Positions 32,632-41,581 are shown, counted from the first letter of the stretch. The stretch: 43,068 nucleotides of DNA from Bacteroides sp. (GCA_011056635.1 DSEO01000377.1:1-43068); one strand, 5' to 3'. The notes: generated by a model from the letters alone, not told the origin. Program-made: numbers and translations.

Positions 32632-34350
32632 ATGAAAAACCTCAAAATCCTTGCGATTTTCATAATCGCAGCAGCAGTGCTCAGTAGTTGCGGCGGCCTG
32701 AACAAAATGGTCAAAGAGGCCGACCTCGTTAGCTACCAGGTAACCCCTGAAGTACTTGAAATGCACGGTGGAGTGGTGGATGTGACGCTGGACGTCAACT
32801 TCCCTGCCAAGTATTTCAATAAAAAAGCCGTTGTTACGCTAACCCCCGTGCTCAGGTATAAAAACGGGGAAAAAGAATTGAATTCACTTGTCCTCCAGGG
32901 AGAGGATGTCACCCAAAACAACAAGGTGATCAGTTATGACAATGGCGGGAAAGCCAGTATTTCAAACAAATTCAAGTTTGAAGACGAGATGCTGAGGTCT
33001 GAACTCTACTGTGACGTGAGTGCTGAGATGAAGGGGAAAACGGCGAAAATAGGAGACGTGAAGCTGGCGGACGGCATCATAGCCACATCCCAGCTGGTCA
33101 GCGTGGATCCCAAAGTTTTGATGTTCCAGGATAAATTTGAAAGGATCTTGCCTGAATCGTATGAGACCGATATCAAATATGTGATCAACAGGGCTGATGT
33201 CCGGAGCTCCGAGATCACCAAAGATGAGGTGAAGCAATTGAATGAAGTCCTCAAACAGACGCAGGAGAATGAACGTCTTGAGCTGAAAGAACTGGAAATT
33301 TCAGCCTATGCTTCCCCTGACGGACCGGTGGATCTCAACACCAACCTGGCAGCCCAGCGTAAGACCTCGGCAGACCGGTACCTGTCCGGCCAGATGAAGA
33401 GAGCAAACGTGGAAGTAGCTGATGAACTGATGAGCATGATGACCACACCGGAAGACTGGGAAGGATTCAAGAAGTTAATGGAAGAATCCAATATCCAGGA
33501 TAAAGAAATGATACTGAGGGTGCTCAGCATGCATTCCGACCCTGTGGTGCGCGAGCAGGAAATCAAAAACCTTTCTGCGGCATTTGAGGTGATTAAAGAT
33601 GAGATCCTGCCAAAACTCAGAAGATCCAAGTTCACGGTGAAAATGGAACATATCGGGTGGAGCGATGAGGAACTGAAGGACCTCTGGACCAGCAATCCTG
33701 ATACACTGAAACTCGAGGAACTGCTGTATGCGGCCACTCTCTTTGACAACAACGAAACCAAACTGGCCATCTACAAGAAAACTGCCAATGCGTTCCCGCA
33801 ATGTGCCCGCGCACACAGCAACATGGGTGCCGTACTCTACAAAATGGGGGATCTGAACGAAGCCGAAAAAGCATTCAAAGATGCCAAGGGGATCATGGAC
33901 CATGACATCCTGAATAACAACCTTGGGGCCATTGCCCTTAAGAATGGTGATCTCGAGGCTGCCAAAGAAGCTTTCACCGCCTCACTGGGTGCGGGGGAAA
34001 AGGTGAACTACAACCTGGGTATCGTCAACATCATGGAAGGTAATTATGATGCAGCGCTCAATAATTTCGGAAGCGAACCTTCATTCAATGCAGCGCTTGC
34101 CAAATATCTGAAGGGCGACGACGACGGTGCTTGGAGGACTGCAGCCAATATTTCCGATGATAACCCTCATCGCTATTATCTGCTTGCCGTGATTGCAGCC
34201 AACCAGGATAAGCCTGAGGTCGCTGTTGAAAACCTGAAACTGGCCATTGAGAAATCCGAGTCCCCCGGGATGCTGATTGAACGCATCATGAATGATGTTG
34301 AATTTGCCAAGATCAAGAATCTGGATGCCTTCAAGGCCATCCTTCAGTAA
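32632..34350 (+). CDS. TPR lipoprotein with OmpA-like region
   Basis: Lipoprotein of 572 residues (lipobox VLSSC, cysteine 20). An N-terminal beta region (30-170) precedes a stretch LKELEISAYASPDGPVDLNTNLAAQRKTSADRYL that resembles an OmpA-type peptidoglycan-binding fold, interrupted by a long helical insert. The C-terminal third has tetratricopeptide repeats (for example ARAHSNMGAVLYKMGDLNEAEKAFKDA and LNNNLGAIALKNGDLEAAKEAF). Likely a cell-envelope scaffold between outer membrane and peptidoglycan. The family is conserved in Bacteroidota but I know no proven function. Confidence 0.8.
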   Translation: MKNLKILAIFIIAAAVLSSCGGLNKMVKEADLVSYQVTPEVLEMHGGVVDVTLDVNFPAKYFNKKAVVTLTPVLRYKNGEKELNSLVLQGEDVTQNNKVISYDNGGKASISNKFKFEDEMLRSELYCDVSAEMKGKTAKIGDVKLADGIIATSQLVSVDPKVLMFQDKFERILPESYETDIKYVINRADVRSSEITKDEVKQLNEVLKQTQENERLELKELEISAYASPDGPVDLNTNLAAQRKTSADRYLSGQMKRANVEVADELMSMMTTPEDWEGFKKLMEESNIQDKEMILRVLSMHSDPVVREQEIKNLSAAFEVIKDEILPKLRRSKFTVKMEHIGWSDEELKDLWTSNPDTLKLEELLYAATLFDNNETKLAIYKKTANAFPQCARAHSNMGAVLYKMGDLNEAEKAFKDAKGIMDHDILNNNLGAIALKNGDLEAAKEAFTASLGAGEKVNYNLGIVNIMEGNYDAALNNFGSEPSFNAALAKYLKGDDDGAWRTAANISDDNPHRYYLLAVIAANQDKPEVAVENLKLAIEKSESPGMLIERIMNDVEFAKIKNLDAFKAILQ

Positions 34351-34374
34351 AATGCATTCATCAAACCCAATCAT

Positions 34375-34408
34375 AAAAGCCGTCTCTTACCGGGACGGCT
34401 TTTTCTTT
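34375..34408 (+). terminator. Intrinsic terminator after the TPR lipoprotein
   Basis: AGCCGTC (34378-34384) pairs with GACGGCT (34394-34400), followed by TTTTCTTTT; preceded by an A-run, so it may serve the convergent methyltransferase too. Confidence 0.85.
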
Positions 34409-34444
34409 TGTTCCTCGTGAAGCATCACGGTAGGAAAGACGAGG

Positions 34445-34975
34445 TCAGAGGGACATTTGCCTGAATATTTCCCAGATAACGATCCCGGCTGCCACGGCTA
34501 TATTCAATGAATGCTTCGTGCCATACTGCGGAATTTCAATGCAACGGTCGCTGATGTCCACCACATGCTGATCCACACCCCGGATCTCATGCCCGAATAT
34601 AACTGCATACTTTTGAGAAGGTGATGCCATCAGTTGTTCCAGGGAATCCCCGTCTTCCACCTGTTCAACGGCCAGGATCTGATACCCTTTCTTTTTCAGA
34701 TCAGCCACGGCATCCAGGGTATGCTCCCAGTAGGACCATGGTACAGTCTCCGTGGCCCCCAGTGCAGTCTTGTGTATCTCCCTGTGGGGCGGAGTGGCAG
34801 TAATGCCGCACAGCCGGATTCCCTCCAGCAGGAATGCGTCTGCGGTCCGGAATACGGACCCTATATTATTCTGGCTGCGGATATTATCCAGTACCACGGT
34901 GACCGGCAGTTTTTCCGCCCTTTTGTATTCTTCCACCGTCAACCGGTCAAGCTCTTCATTTAAAAGCTTTCTCAT
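34445..34975 (-). CDS. SpoU/TrmH family RNA 2'-O-methyltransferase
   Basis: SPOUT methyltransferase of 176 residues. The three family motifs are visible: NNIGSVFRTADAF (motif 1), VIFGHEIRGV (motif 2, with H where many members have N) and IPQYGTKHSLNIAVAAGIV (motif 3), which form the knotted S-adenosylmethionine site. It methylates ribose in tRNA or rRNA; the target base cannot be inferred. No N-terminal substrate-binding domain of the RlmB type is present. It is divergent from sucC. Confidence 0.9.
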   Translation of the reverse strand: MRKLLNEELDRLTVEEYKRAEKLPVTVVLDNIRSQNNIGSVFRTADAFLLEGIRLCGITATPPHREIHKTALGATETVPWSYWEHTLDAVADLKKKGYQILAVEQVEDGDSLEQLMASPSQKYAVIFGHEIRGVDQHVVDISDRCIEIPQYGTKHSLNIAVAAGIVIWEIFRQMSL

Positions 34976-35018
34976 GGCATTTGATTTTCCGTGAATTTAC
35001 TGATTTTCTTATTTTCAG

Positions 35019-35048
35019 ATTGAGAACATCAAAAACCTTTTATCTTTA
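35019..35048 (+). promoter_or_regulatory. Candidate promoter of sucC
   Basis: ATTG (35019-35022), an 18-nt spacer and TATCTTTA (35041-35048) match the Bacteroidetes pattern with one change in the -7 element. A start near 35053 would place the whole heptad repeat in the 5' leader. Confidence 0.5.
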
Positions 35049-35065
35049 CAAAAACCGAAATCTTT

Positions 35066-35105
35066 CGACTAACGACTCTCGACTAACGACTCTCGACTAA
35101 CGACT
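35066..35105 (+). repeat. Heptad tandem repeat in the sucC leader
   Basis: Three perfect copies of CGACTAACGACT separated by CT (35066-35077, 35080-35091, 35094-35105). At finer scale this is six CGACT units with alternating AA and CT spacers, period 7. The array ends 4 bp before the sucC ATG, where a ribosome would bind. Confidence 0.95.
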
Positions 35106-35109
35106 AGCT

Positions 35110-36300
35110 ATGAATATCCACGAATTCCAGGGAAAGCAGATATTGAAAACGTTCGGGGTGGCAGTCCCCGCAGGAGAAATTGCCCTGACACCCGGAGAGG
35201 CTTATGAAGCGGCCAGAAGAATTGCATCGGAAACCCGGGCGGAAACATGGGCGGTTAAAGCGCAGATCCATGCAGGGGGCAGGGGAAAGGGAGGCGGTGT
35301 AAAAATTGCAAGATCCCTTGAGGAAGTGAAAGAGCATGCCGGATCGATCCTGGGAATGAACCTGATAACCCACCAGACAGGCCCGAAGGGCAAAAAGGTG
35401 AACAAAGTGCTGATAGAACAGGGCATTTATTATCCCGGAGAAACCGAACCCGGGGAATTTTATATGAGTGTACTCCTGAACAGGGAATCGGGGAAGAATA
35501 CCATCATGTATTCCACTGAAGGCGGGATGGATATAGAAACCGTGGCTGAGAAAACCCCGGAACTGCTCTTCCGCGAGGAGATCGAAACGGCAACAGGGAT
35601 CTTGCCTTTCCAGGCAAGAAGGATCGCCTTTAATCTGGGACTGGAAGGGAAGGCCTTCAGGGAAATGGTGAAATTTGTCTCAGCGCTGTATCGTGCCTAT
35701 GATCAATCGGACGCATCACTGCTTGAAATAAATCCCGTATTCAAAACCTCCGACAACCGGATCATTGCCGCAGATGCCAAAGTAAATCTGGATGACAATG
35801 CGCTCTTCCGCCATCCCGAATATGAGGTTATGAGGGACCTCAGCGAAGAGGATCCCGTTGAGATCGAGGCCGGCAAACATAACCTGAACTTCATCAAGCT
35901 CGATGGAAATGTGGGATGCATGGTGAATGGTGCCGGACTTGCCATGGCCACCATGGATATCATCAAGCATTCCGGAGGGAAACCGGCCAATTTCCTGGAT
36001 GTGGGTGGTACGGCCAATGCCCGGACGGTTGAAGCAGGATTCAGGATCATTCTTCAGGATCCCAATGTGAAAGCGATCCTGATCAATATTTTCGGGGGTA
36101 TCGTCAGATGCGACCGGGTGGCCGAAGGAGTGGTGGAAGCATACAGGACCATCGGACAGATCGATATTCCGGTGATCGTAAGGTTGCAGGGAACAAACGC
36201 TGAAGAAGCCAAGGTCCTTATCGATCATTCAGGCCTCCGGGTACATTCGGCTATTACCCTGGGGGAAGCCGCAGAAAAGGTCAGGGAGCTTGTGAATTAA
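35110..36300 (+). CDS. sucC: Succinate-CoA ligase beta subunit
   Basis: ATP-grasp subunit of 396 residues. It opens MNIHEFQGKQILKTFGV and has KAQIHAGGRGKGGGVK in the nucleotide domain, DASLLEINPVF, and the CoA-ligase domain with NGAGLAMATMDIIKHSGG and FLDVGGTAN. It forms succinyl-CoA from succinate, CoA and ATP (or the reverse) with an alpha subunit; sucD is not next to it. The residues that set ATP or GTP use cannot be judged by eye. Its stop overlaps the convergent pyrF stop by 4 bp. Confidence 0.95.
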   Translation: MNIHEFQGKQILKTFGVAVPAGEIALTPGEAYEAARRIASETRAETWAVKAQIHAGGRGKGGGVKIARSLEEVKEHAGSILGMNLITHQTGPKGKKVNKVLIEQGIYYPGETEPGEFYMSVLLNRESGKNTIMYSTEGGMDIETVAEKTPELLFREEIETATGILPFQARRIAFNLGLEGKAFREMVKFVSALYRAYDQSDASLLEINPVFKTSDNRIIAADAKVNLDDNALFRHPEYEVMRDLSEEDPVEIEAGKHNLNFIKLDGNVGCMVNGAGLAMATMDIIKHSGGKPANFLDVGGTANARTVEAGFRIILQDPNVKAILINIFGGIVRCDRVAEGVVEAYRTIGQIDIPVIVRLQGTNAEEAKVLIDHSGLRVHSAITLGEAAEKVRELVN

Positions 36301-37127
36301 ATGAGTTTCCTGCGTTTTAAAGCGCTTTCCATCTGTTTTTGCAACAGGAAGGCCTGTTCGCGTGCAGCCTTTTCAAATTTTTCCGTCACATCGGCATAGA
36401 TGATCGACCGGCTTGCATTGACCAGCAGTCCGCACCGGTCATTCATACCATATTCCGAGACTTCATCAAGTGCTCCACCCTGGATTCCGATCCCCGGCAC
36501 CAGGAGGAAATGTTCGGGGATCATCCTTCTGATGCGCTTCAGTTCATCACTCCTGGTAGCCCCCACCACATACATGATGTTGTTCACCGTTCCCCATTTG
36601 GAAGTGGTTGAAATAACCTGTTCGAACAGAAGCCCGTCCCCTGCTATTTCCAGTTGCTGGAAATCTTTGGAACCTTCGTTTGATGTGAGCGCCAAAATTA
36701 CAGCCCATTTTCCCTGGATCTCCAGAAAAGGGGAAATGCTGTCGTATCCCATGTAAGGTGAAAGGGTAATCGCATCACAGTCGAGGGTCCTGAAATACGC
36801 ACTGGCATACATCCTGGAAGTATTCCCGATATCTCCCCGCTTGGCATCGGCGATAATGAAAATGTCAGGATACTGTTTGCGAATGTAGGTGACGGTCATC
36901 TCCAGGCTCATATATCCCGCGGCTCCCATGTTCTCGTAAAATGCGAGGTTGGGCTTGTACGCCACCGCCAGGTCCCCGGTGGCATCAATGATGTGCCTGT
37001 TGAATTCAAATATGGGGTATTCCGTTTCAAGCAGCACCCTGGGGATCTTGTTGTAATCTGTATCGAGACCGATGCACAGGAAGCTTTTTTTTCGCTGGAT
37101 GCTCCGGAATAATTCTTCGGCGTTCAT
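36297..37127 (-). CDS. pyrF: Orotidine 5'-phosphate decarboxylase (type 2)
   Basis: Enzyme of 276 residues from the ATG giving MNAEELFRSIQRKKSFLCIGLDTD; the track start at 37154 is GTG and overlaps prfA, so it is less likely. Catalytic DAKRGDIGNT (Lys and two Asp) is intact, with VAYKPNLAFYE and LVPGIGIQGG as substrate-binding segments. The length (about 270) and sequence are the type 2 form. It makes UMP from OMP. The stop of prfA lies 16 bp upstream of the start. Confidence 0.95.
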   Translation of the reverse strand: MNAEELFRSIQRKKSFLCIGLDTDYNKIPRVLLETEYPIFEFNRHIIDATGDLAVAYKPNLAFYENMGAAGYMSLEMTVTYIRKQYPDIFIIADAKRGDIGNTSRMYASAYFRTLDCDAITLSPYMGYDSISPFLEIQGKWAVILALTSNEGSKDFQQLEIAGDGLLFEQVISTTSKWGTVNNIMYVVGATRSDELKRIRRMIPEHFLLVPGIGIQGGALDEVSEYGMNDRCGLLVNASRSIIYADVTEKFEKAAREQAFLLQKQMESALKRRKLI

Positions 37128-37143
37128 GGTTGAATAATTTTTT

Positions 37144-38229
37144 TCAAAGACCACTTTCCTTCAACCGCTCTGCGTTCTCGGCCATCTGGAGTTTCTCGAT
37201 CATATCCTGAAGATCCCCGTTCATGATGGCCTGCAGGTTATACATTGTCAGGTTGATCCGGTGGTCCGTCACCCTCCCCTGCGGATAATTGTACGTCCTG
37301 ATCTTGGCTGACCTGTCACCCGTCGAAACCATGGTTTTTCTTTTCGAGGAAATTTTATCAATGCGCTTCTGGTATTCCAGGTTGTACAACCTGGTCCGCA
37401 ACTCCTTCATGGCTTTGTCCAGGTTTTTCAGTTGTGATTTCTCATCCTGACATGTAACCACAATTCCCGTGGGAATATGGGTAAGCCTGATGGCTGAATA
37501 GGTGGTATTCACGGATTGTCCGCCGGGACCTGAAGAGCAGTAAGTGTCCTTCCTGATATCTGACTGTTTCACTTCCACCTCAAAATCTTCCGCTTCGGGA
37601 AGCACTGCCACCGTGGCTGCTGAGGTATGTATCCGCCCCTGTGTTTCTGTCTGGGGAACGCGCTGTACCCTGTGCACTCCCGACTCATACTTCATGATCC
37701 CGTATACGCCTTCACCGTTTACAGTCATAATGATCTCCTTAAAACCACCCACGGTGCCTTCCGTAAAACTTGTGGTCGAAGCCTTCCATCCCCTGGATTC
37801 AAAAAACTTTGTATACATCCTGTAGAGATCCCCGGCAAAAATACTGGCTTCGTCCCCTCCTGTACCTGCCCTGATCTCCACAATTGCATTCTTATTATCT
37901 TCAGGATCTTCCGGCAAAAGAAGCATCTTGATCTCTCCTTCCATCAAGGCCTGCTTTTCCAGCAGGATCTCCAGTTCCTCCTTGGCCATATCCCTGAGTT
38001 CTTCATCATTTTCTTCTGTCAGGATCTCACGTGCACTGGAGATATTGCTGACCAGATTGCTGTATTGGTCATAGGCTTCAACCACCGGCTGCAGCTGCTT
38101 ATATTCCCTGTTCAGCTTCACGTAACGATCCATGTCAGCGGTCACATCCGGATCATTGATCATCTGTCCGAGCTCATCGAACCGGGTCTTTACTCCCCGT
38201 AAACGCTCCAATATCATATTCTCACTCAT
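37144..38229 (-). CDS. prfA: Peptide chain release factor 1
   Basis: Release factor of 361 residues. It has the GGQ motif in SSGPGGQSVNTTYSAIR, the stop-codon reading segment RVPQTETQGRIHTSAATVAV (PxT of RF1, not SPF of RF2), and the C-terminal NYPQGRVTDHRINLT. It recognises UAA and UAG. It sits between purM and pyrF, a cluster common in Bacteroidota. Confidence 0.96.
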   Translation of the reverse strand: MSENMILERLRGVKTRFDELGQMINDPDVTADMDRYVKLNREYKQLQPVVEAYDQYSNLVSNISSAREILTEENDEELRDMAKEELEILLEKQALMEGEIKMLLLPEDPEDNKNAIVEIRAGTGGDEASIFAGDLYRMYTKFFESRGWKASTTSFTEGTVGGFKEIIMTVNGEGVYGIMKYESGVHRVQRVPQTETQGRIHTSAATVAVLPEAEDFEVEVKQSDIRKDTYCSSGPGGQSVNTTYSAIRLTHIPTGIVVTCQDEKSQLKNLDKAMKELRTRLYNLEYQKRIDKISSKRKTMVSTGDRSAKIRTYNYPQGRVTDHRINLTMYNLQAIMNGDLQDMIEKLQMAENAERLKESGL

Positions 38230-38250
38230 CTGATGGATCGATTTATCCGG

Positions 38251-39417
38251 CTAATATTCGAAGGTGCCCTGCTCACTCATGATGGACAGTTTTCGCTTAT
38301 CGGAAGGTTCACACCGTCCAACGATCTTTGCTTCCACCTGGTAGGCTTCCGCGATCCGGATCATTTCTATGGCAGTTTCTTCATCAGTGTATATCTCGAA
38401 ACGATGTCCCATATTGAAAACCTGATACATCTCCCTCCAGGCGGTACCCGATTCTTCCTGGATTAACCGGAATAACGGAGGTATGTCAAACAGGTTGTCT
38501 TTGATAATATGCACATGGCCTGCATAGTGCAGCACCTTGGTTTGCGCACCTCCGGAACAATGGATCATTCCGTGGATCTGCTTCCTGAAGTGAGTTAGTA
38601 ACTCCCTGACCACTGGGGCATAGGTCCGGGTGGGTGATAATACCAGCTTGCCTGCATCAAGGCCCAGTTCTTCAATTGTTTCAGTCAGACTTCTGCTGCC
38701 GGAATATACAAGATCGGGAGGCAAATCAGGATCGTAACTTTCGGGATATTTCCGGGCCAGGTAACCCCCGAACACATCATGCCTTGCCGAGGTGAGACCA
38801 TTGCTTCCCATGCCGCTGTTATATGTATTCTCATAACTTGCCCTGCCCGAGGATGAAAAACCTACAATCACGTTACCGGGAACAATGTTTGACTCGATCA
38901 CATCTGATCGATTCAGGCGTGCAATCACTGTTGAATCCACGATAATGGTCCTGACCAGGTCTCCCACATCTGCCGTCTCCCCGCCTGTACTGTAAATGGA
39001 AATCCCCTGGTCCCGGAGCTCCTGCAGTATTTCCTCGGTCCCGTTGATGATTGCAGAGATTACCTCTCCCGGTATTTTGTTTTTGTTCCTGCCAATGGTG
39101 GAAGACAACAGAATATTTTGTGTAACTCCCACACACAGCAGATCGTCCAGGTTCATGACGATGGCATCCCGGGCTATTCCTTTCCATACAGACATATCTC
39201 CGGTCTCCTTCCAGTACATATACGCCAGCGAGGACTTGGTCCCGGCTCCGTCTGCATGCATGACCAGGCAGGATTCCGGATCACCGGTCAGCATATCAGG
39301 AACGACTTTGCAGAAGGCCCGGGGAAACAGGCCCCTGTCCGAGTGCCGGAGGGCACCATATACATCTTCCTTCCCTGCGGAAACACCACGCTTCAGGTAC
39401 CGGGAAGAATCACCCAT
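38251..39417 (-). CDS. purM: Phosphoribosylformylglycinamidine cyclo-ligase (Bacteroidota-type PurM)
   Basis: Protein of 388 residues with AIR-synthase fold: HADGAGTKSSLAYMY, ARDAIVMNLDDLLCVG, GGETADVGDLV, and VGFSSSGRA are the ATP and FGAM binding motifs; HCSGGAQTKVLHY and FNMGHRFEIYTDEE lie in the C-domain. It converts FGAM to AIR in purine synthesis. It is longer and more divergent than E. coli PurM (about 345), as usual for Bacteroidota; other AIR-synthase family functions cannot be excluded by eye. It lies 5 bp after the OmpA gene and 21 bp before prfA. Confidence 0.88.
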   Translation of the reverse strand: MGDSSRYLKRGVSAGKEDVYGALRHSDRGLFPRAFCKVVPDMLTGDPESCLVMHADGAGTKSSLAYMYWKETGDMSVWKGIARDAIVMNLDDLLCVGVTQNILLSSTIGRNKNKIPGEVISAIINGTEEILQELRDQGISIYSTGGETADVGDLVRTIIVDSTVIARLNRSDVIESNIVPGNVIVGFSSSGRASYENTYNSGMGSNGLTSARHDVFGGYLARKYPESYDPDLPPDLVYSGSRSLTETIEELGLDAGKLVLSPTRTYAPVVRELLTHFRKQIHGMIHCSGGAQTKVLHYAGHVHIIKDNLFDIPPLFRLIQEESGTAWREMYQVFNMGHRFEIYTDEETAIEMIRIAEAYQVEAKIVGRCEPSDKRKLSIMSEQGTFEY

Positions 39418-39422
39418 ACAGA

Positions 39423-41414
39423 TCAGTTTTTCGGGATATAATCGGTGGACAACACCCGGAATTCGGTCCTCCTGTTCACCTGGTGGGCTTTCTCCTGTAA
39501 TTCAGGACCTTCCAGCTGGTTGATGAAGCTCTCTGTGAGGACCTGCCCCAGCTTAAGGAAATCATACTGTTCTTTTATTTTCTCATCCACCACTTTCGGC
39601 TGTGTTTCGCCATATCCCCTGGCCTGTAACCTGTCAGCCGAAATACCTTTCGAAATCAGGTAATCCACCACCGACTGGGCCCTTTTCTGTGAAAGCTCGA
39701 TGTTGTCGGCAGGTGTTCCCCGCGAGTCGGTATGAGACATCAATTCGATGGTGACATTGGGATTGTCATTCAGGGTCTCCACCAGATTGTCCAGGGAAAC
39801 CATGGATTCCGGCCTCAGGTCCCATTTTGCAAAATCATAGAAAATATTAGGCAGGTCGATGACCCGTTCTGTTGAGGCGAGATAGATGGTGGCCTGGAAC
39901 TCCCTGCTCTGGTCCAATCCCTTGGTGGATTCTCTTACTTTACCGCTGAGATAACCATCCTGACTGGCGATGAATACGTAATCGGTAGCCGGCTTCAGCA
40001 TAAACCTGAAGGAGCCCTCGTCATCGGAGGTGGTTTCCACGGTGATCCCGTCACTGCCAACGGATCTTACCTTTGCTCCTCTCAAAGGTGCATCGGTTTT
40101 TTCATCCCGTACCTGCCCGGCCACTGAAAAATTCAGGGGTGGCAGCACAAAGGAATAAATTTCATCATTTCCCCTGCCTCTTCTTGCCGAACTGAAAAAT
40201 CCCCTTTCCTGTTCTTTTTCAAATGCGATCCCAAAATCATCCGCAGGAGAATTCATGGGAGGCTTCATGTTCTCCAGTATCCATCCCCCGGTCTCGTCCT
40301 GGGTGGCTTTATAAATATCCAGGCCCCCCAATCCAATCCGGCTGTCGGATGAAAAATAGAGCGTGCCATCCGGGTGTACATAAGGATAAACTTCGTTGCC
40401 CGGGGTATTGATACCCTCTCCAAGATTTTTGGGTTCTCCCCAGGGACCCTGCTGATTGTCCCTGGTCACCTTCCAGATATCATTCTCCCCGTGTCCACCC
40501 GGCATATCCGATACAAAATACATGGTCAGTCCGTCAGGTGAAATGGCAGGATGTGCATTGGTGATGCTGTCTCCCATGGTGTCAAATTCCACCTCGGGGT
40601 TTGTCCATTCATCTCCGCTGGCACTGGCCCGGTAGATCTGACAGCTCAGCTCCTGGTTTTTACCCTTCTTACAACGGGTAAAATAGATCACCGAAAAATC
40701 CGAGGTTAATGCCGGAGTACCATCCTCAAACTCAGAGTTAAGGCTTTCAACGGGAACCGGGACACTCCATTTTCCTTTCCGGTCCATTGTGGAAACGAAA
40801 ATATCAGCAAAATTCTGCCCGGTGGCACCATGGATCTCATTTCCGGCAGCATCCTCCCTGGTCGAGGTGAAGTAAACCTCTGTGGCGCTTTCATTGACGA
40901 ATGCAGGACTGAAGTCCCGCTCCCTGGAGTTGAAATAACGCATGTCTTCCACAATATAGCCCGTTGGATTTTCTATCCACTGGATGGCAGCCTGGCAGGA
41001 TTCAATGCCCGTTGAGCCCCGGGGATCATCGGGGACCAGTTCCTTGTATCTCTCAAATTCCGCTGCTGCTGCTTCATAATCCTCATTGATCATCAACGTC
41101 TGGGCATACCGCAGAAATATCACGGGATCCTGGTATTCGTCCCTGATCGCTTTCCTGTACCAGAGCTCGGCAGACCTGGCCTCCCCCATAATTCTGTAAC
41201 ATTCTCCTATTTTAAAAAGAATGGCCGTTTTCTGGTCACGGTCATTCACTTTATTATACGCATTTTTAAAAAGATCAATGGCTTCGAAATATTCACCGGC
41301 TTCAAAGGCTGCCTCGGCCCTGGCATCTTTCTGTTTCCTCTGCCCATCCACAGGCAGAGTAAGAAACATCAGGGCTACAATGAACAGTTGAACGGGTTTT
41401 CCGATATATAGCAT
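39423..41414 (-). CDS. PorE-like OmpA family protein (TPR, PD40, CRD, OmpA)
   Basis: Envelope protein of 663 residues. Signal peptide (1-24) followed by TPR-like helices (about 30-130: AAFEAGEYFEAIDLF, GECYRIMGEARSAELWYRKA), PD40 beta-propeller repeats (about 160-380: EVYFTSTRED, AHPAISPDGLTMYFVSD, YPYVHPDGTLYFSSD), a carboxypeptidase-regulatory domain (about 410-480), and an OmpA C-terminal domain (about 545-650: ELMSHTDSRGTPADNIELSQ) that binds peptidoglycan. This domain order matches PorE of the type IX secretion system, but Bacteroidota also have paralogues with other roles. It is 5 bp upstream of purM. Confidence 0.85.
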   Translation of the reverse strand: MLYIGKPVQLFIVALMFLTLPVDGQRKQKDARAEAAFEAGEYFEAIDLFKNAYNKVNDRDQKTAILFKIGECYRIMGEARSAELWYRKAIRDEYQDPVIFLRYAQTLMINEDYEAAAAEFERYKELVPDDPRGSTGIESCQAAIQWIENPTGYIVEDMRYFNSRERDFSPAFVNESATEVYFTSTREDAAGNEIHGATGQNFADIFVSTMDRKGKWSVPVPVESLNSEFEDGTPALTSDFSVIYFTRCKKGKNQELSCQIYRASASGDEWTNPEVEFDTMGDSITNAHPAISPDGLTMYFVSDMPGGHGENDIWKVTRDNQQGPWGEPKNLGEGINTPGNEVYPYVHPDGTLYFSSDSRIGLGGLDIYKATQDETGGWILENMKPPMNSPADDFGIAFEKEQERGFFSSARRGRGNDEIYSFVLPPLNFSVAGQVRDEKTDAPLRGAKVRSVGSDGITVETTSDDEGSFRFMLKPATDYVFIASQDGYLSGKVRESTKGLDQSREFQATIYLASTERVIDLPNIFYDFAKWDLRPESMVSLDNLVETLNDNPNVTIELMSHTDSRGTPADNIELSQKRAQSVVDYLISKGISADRLQARGYGETQPKVVDEKIKEQYDFLKLGQVLTESFINQLEGPELQEKAHQVNRRTEFRVLSTDYIPKN

Positions 41415-41437
41415 ATTCTCCCCTTTTTACAATTCGA

Positions 41438-41445
41438 TAAAAGTA
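41438..41445 (-). promoter_or_regulatory. Candidate -7 element of the OmpA-purM-prfA-pyrF cluster
   Basis: On the minus strand TACTTTTA matches TAnnTTTG at seven of eight positions, 23 bp before the start codon. The -33 place has only a T-run. Confidence 0.35.
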
Positions 41446-41523
41446 CTTCTTTTTCTATGAATAAAAAACGTAAGATTTTGAACATTCGTACTGTAGCGGC
41501 TGAGAAGGCTTATTTAAAGCGAA

Positions 41524-41554
41524 TGAGGCTGTCCCAACAGCCGGGACAGCCTCA
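41524..41554 (-). terminator. Long hairpin after glnN
   Basis: A perfect 12-bp stem TGAGGCTGTCCC / GGGACAGCCTCA with a 7-nt loop lies 27 bp after the glnN stop. The following minus-strand bases (TTCGCTTTAAAT) form only a poor T-run, so it may be a terminator of modest strength or an mRNA-protecting structure. Confidence 0.6.
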
Positions 41555-41581
41555 CTCAATAAACAAAGCCAGCTGCTGCTG

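Noticed and set aside
35066-35105. Short regular repeats considered as a CRISPR array
   Set aside because: The period is 7 or 14 bp with no unique spacers and no cas genes; it is a simple tandem repeat.
35110-36300. sucC without sucD as evidence of gene loss
   Set aside because: The two subunit genes are often unlinked in Bacteroidota, so the separation is not unusual and sucD may lie elsewhere.
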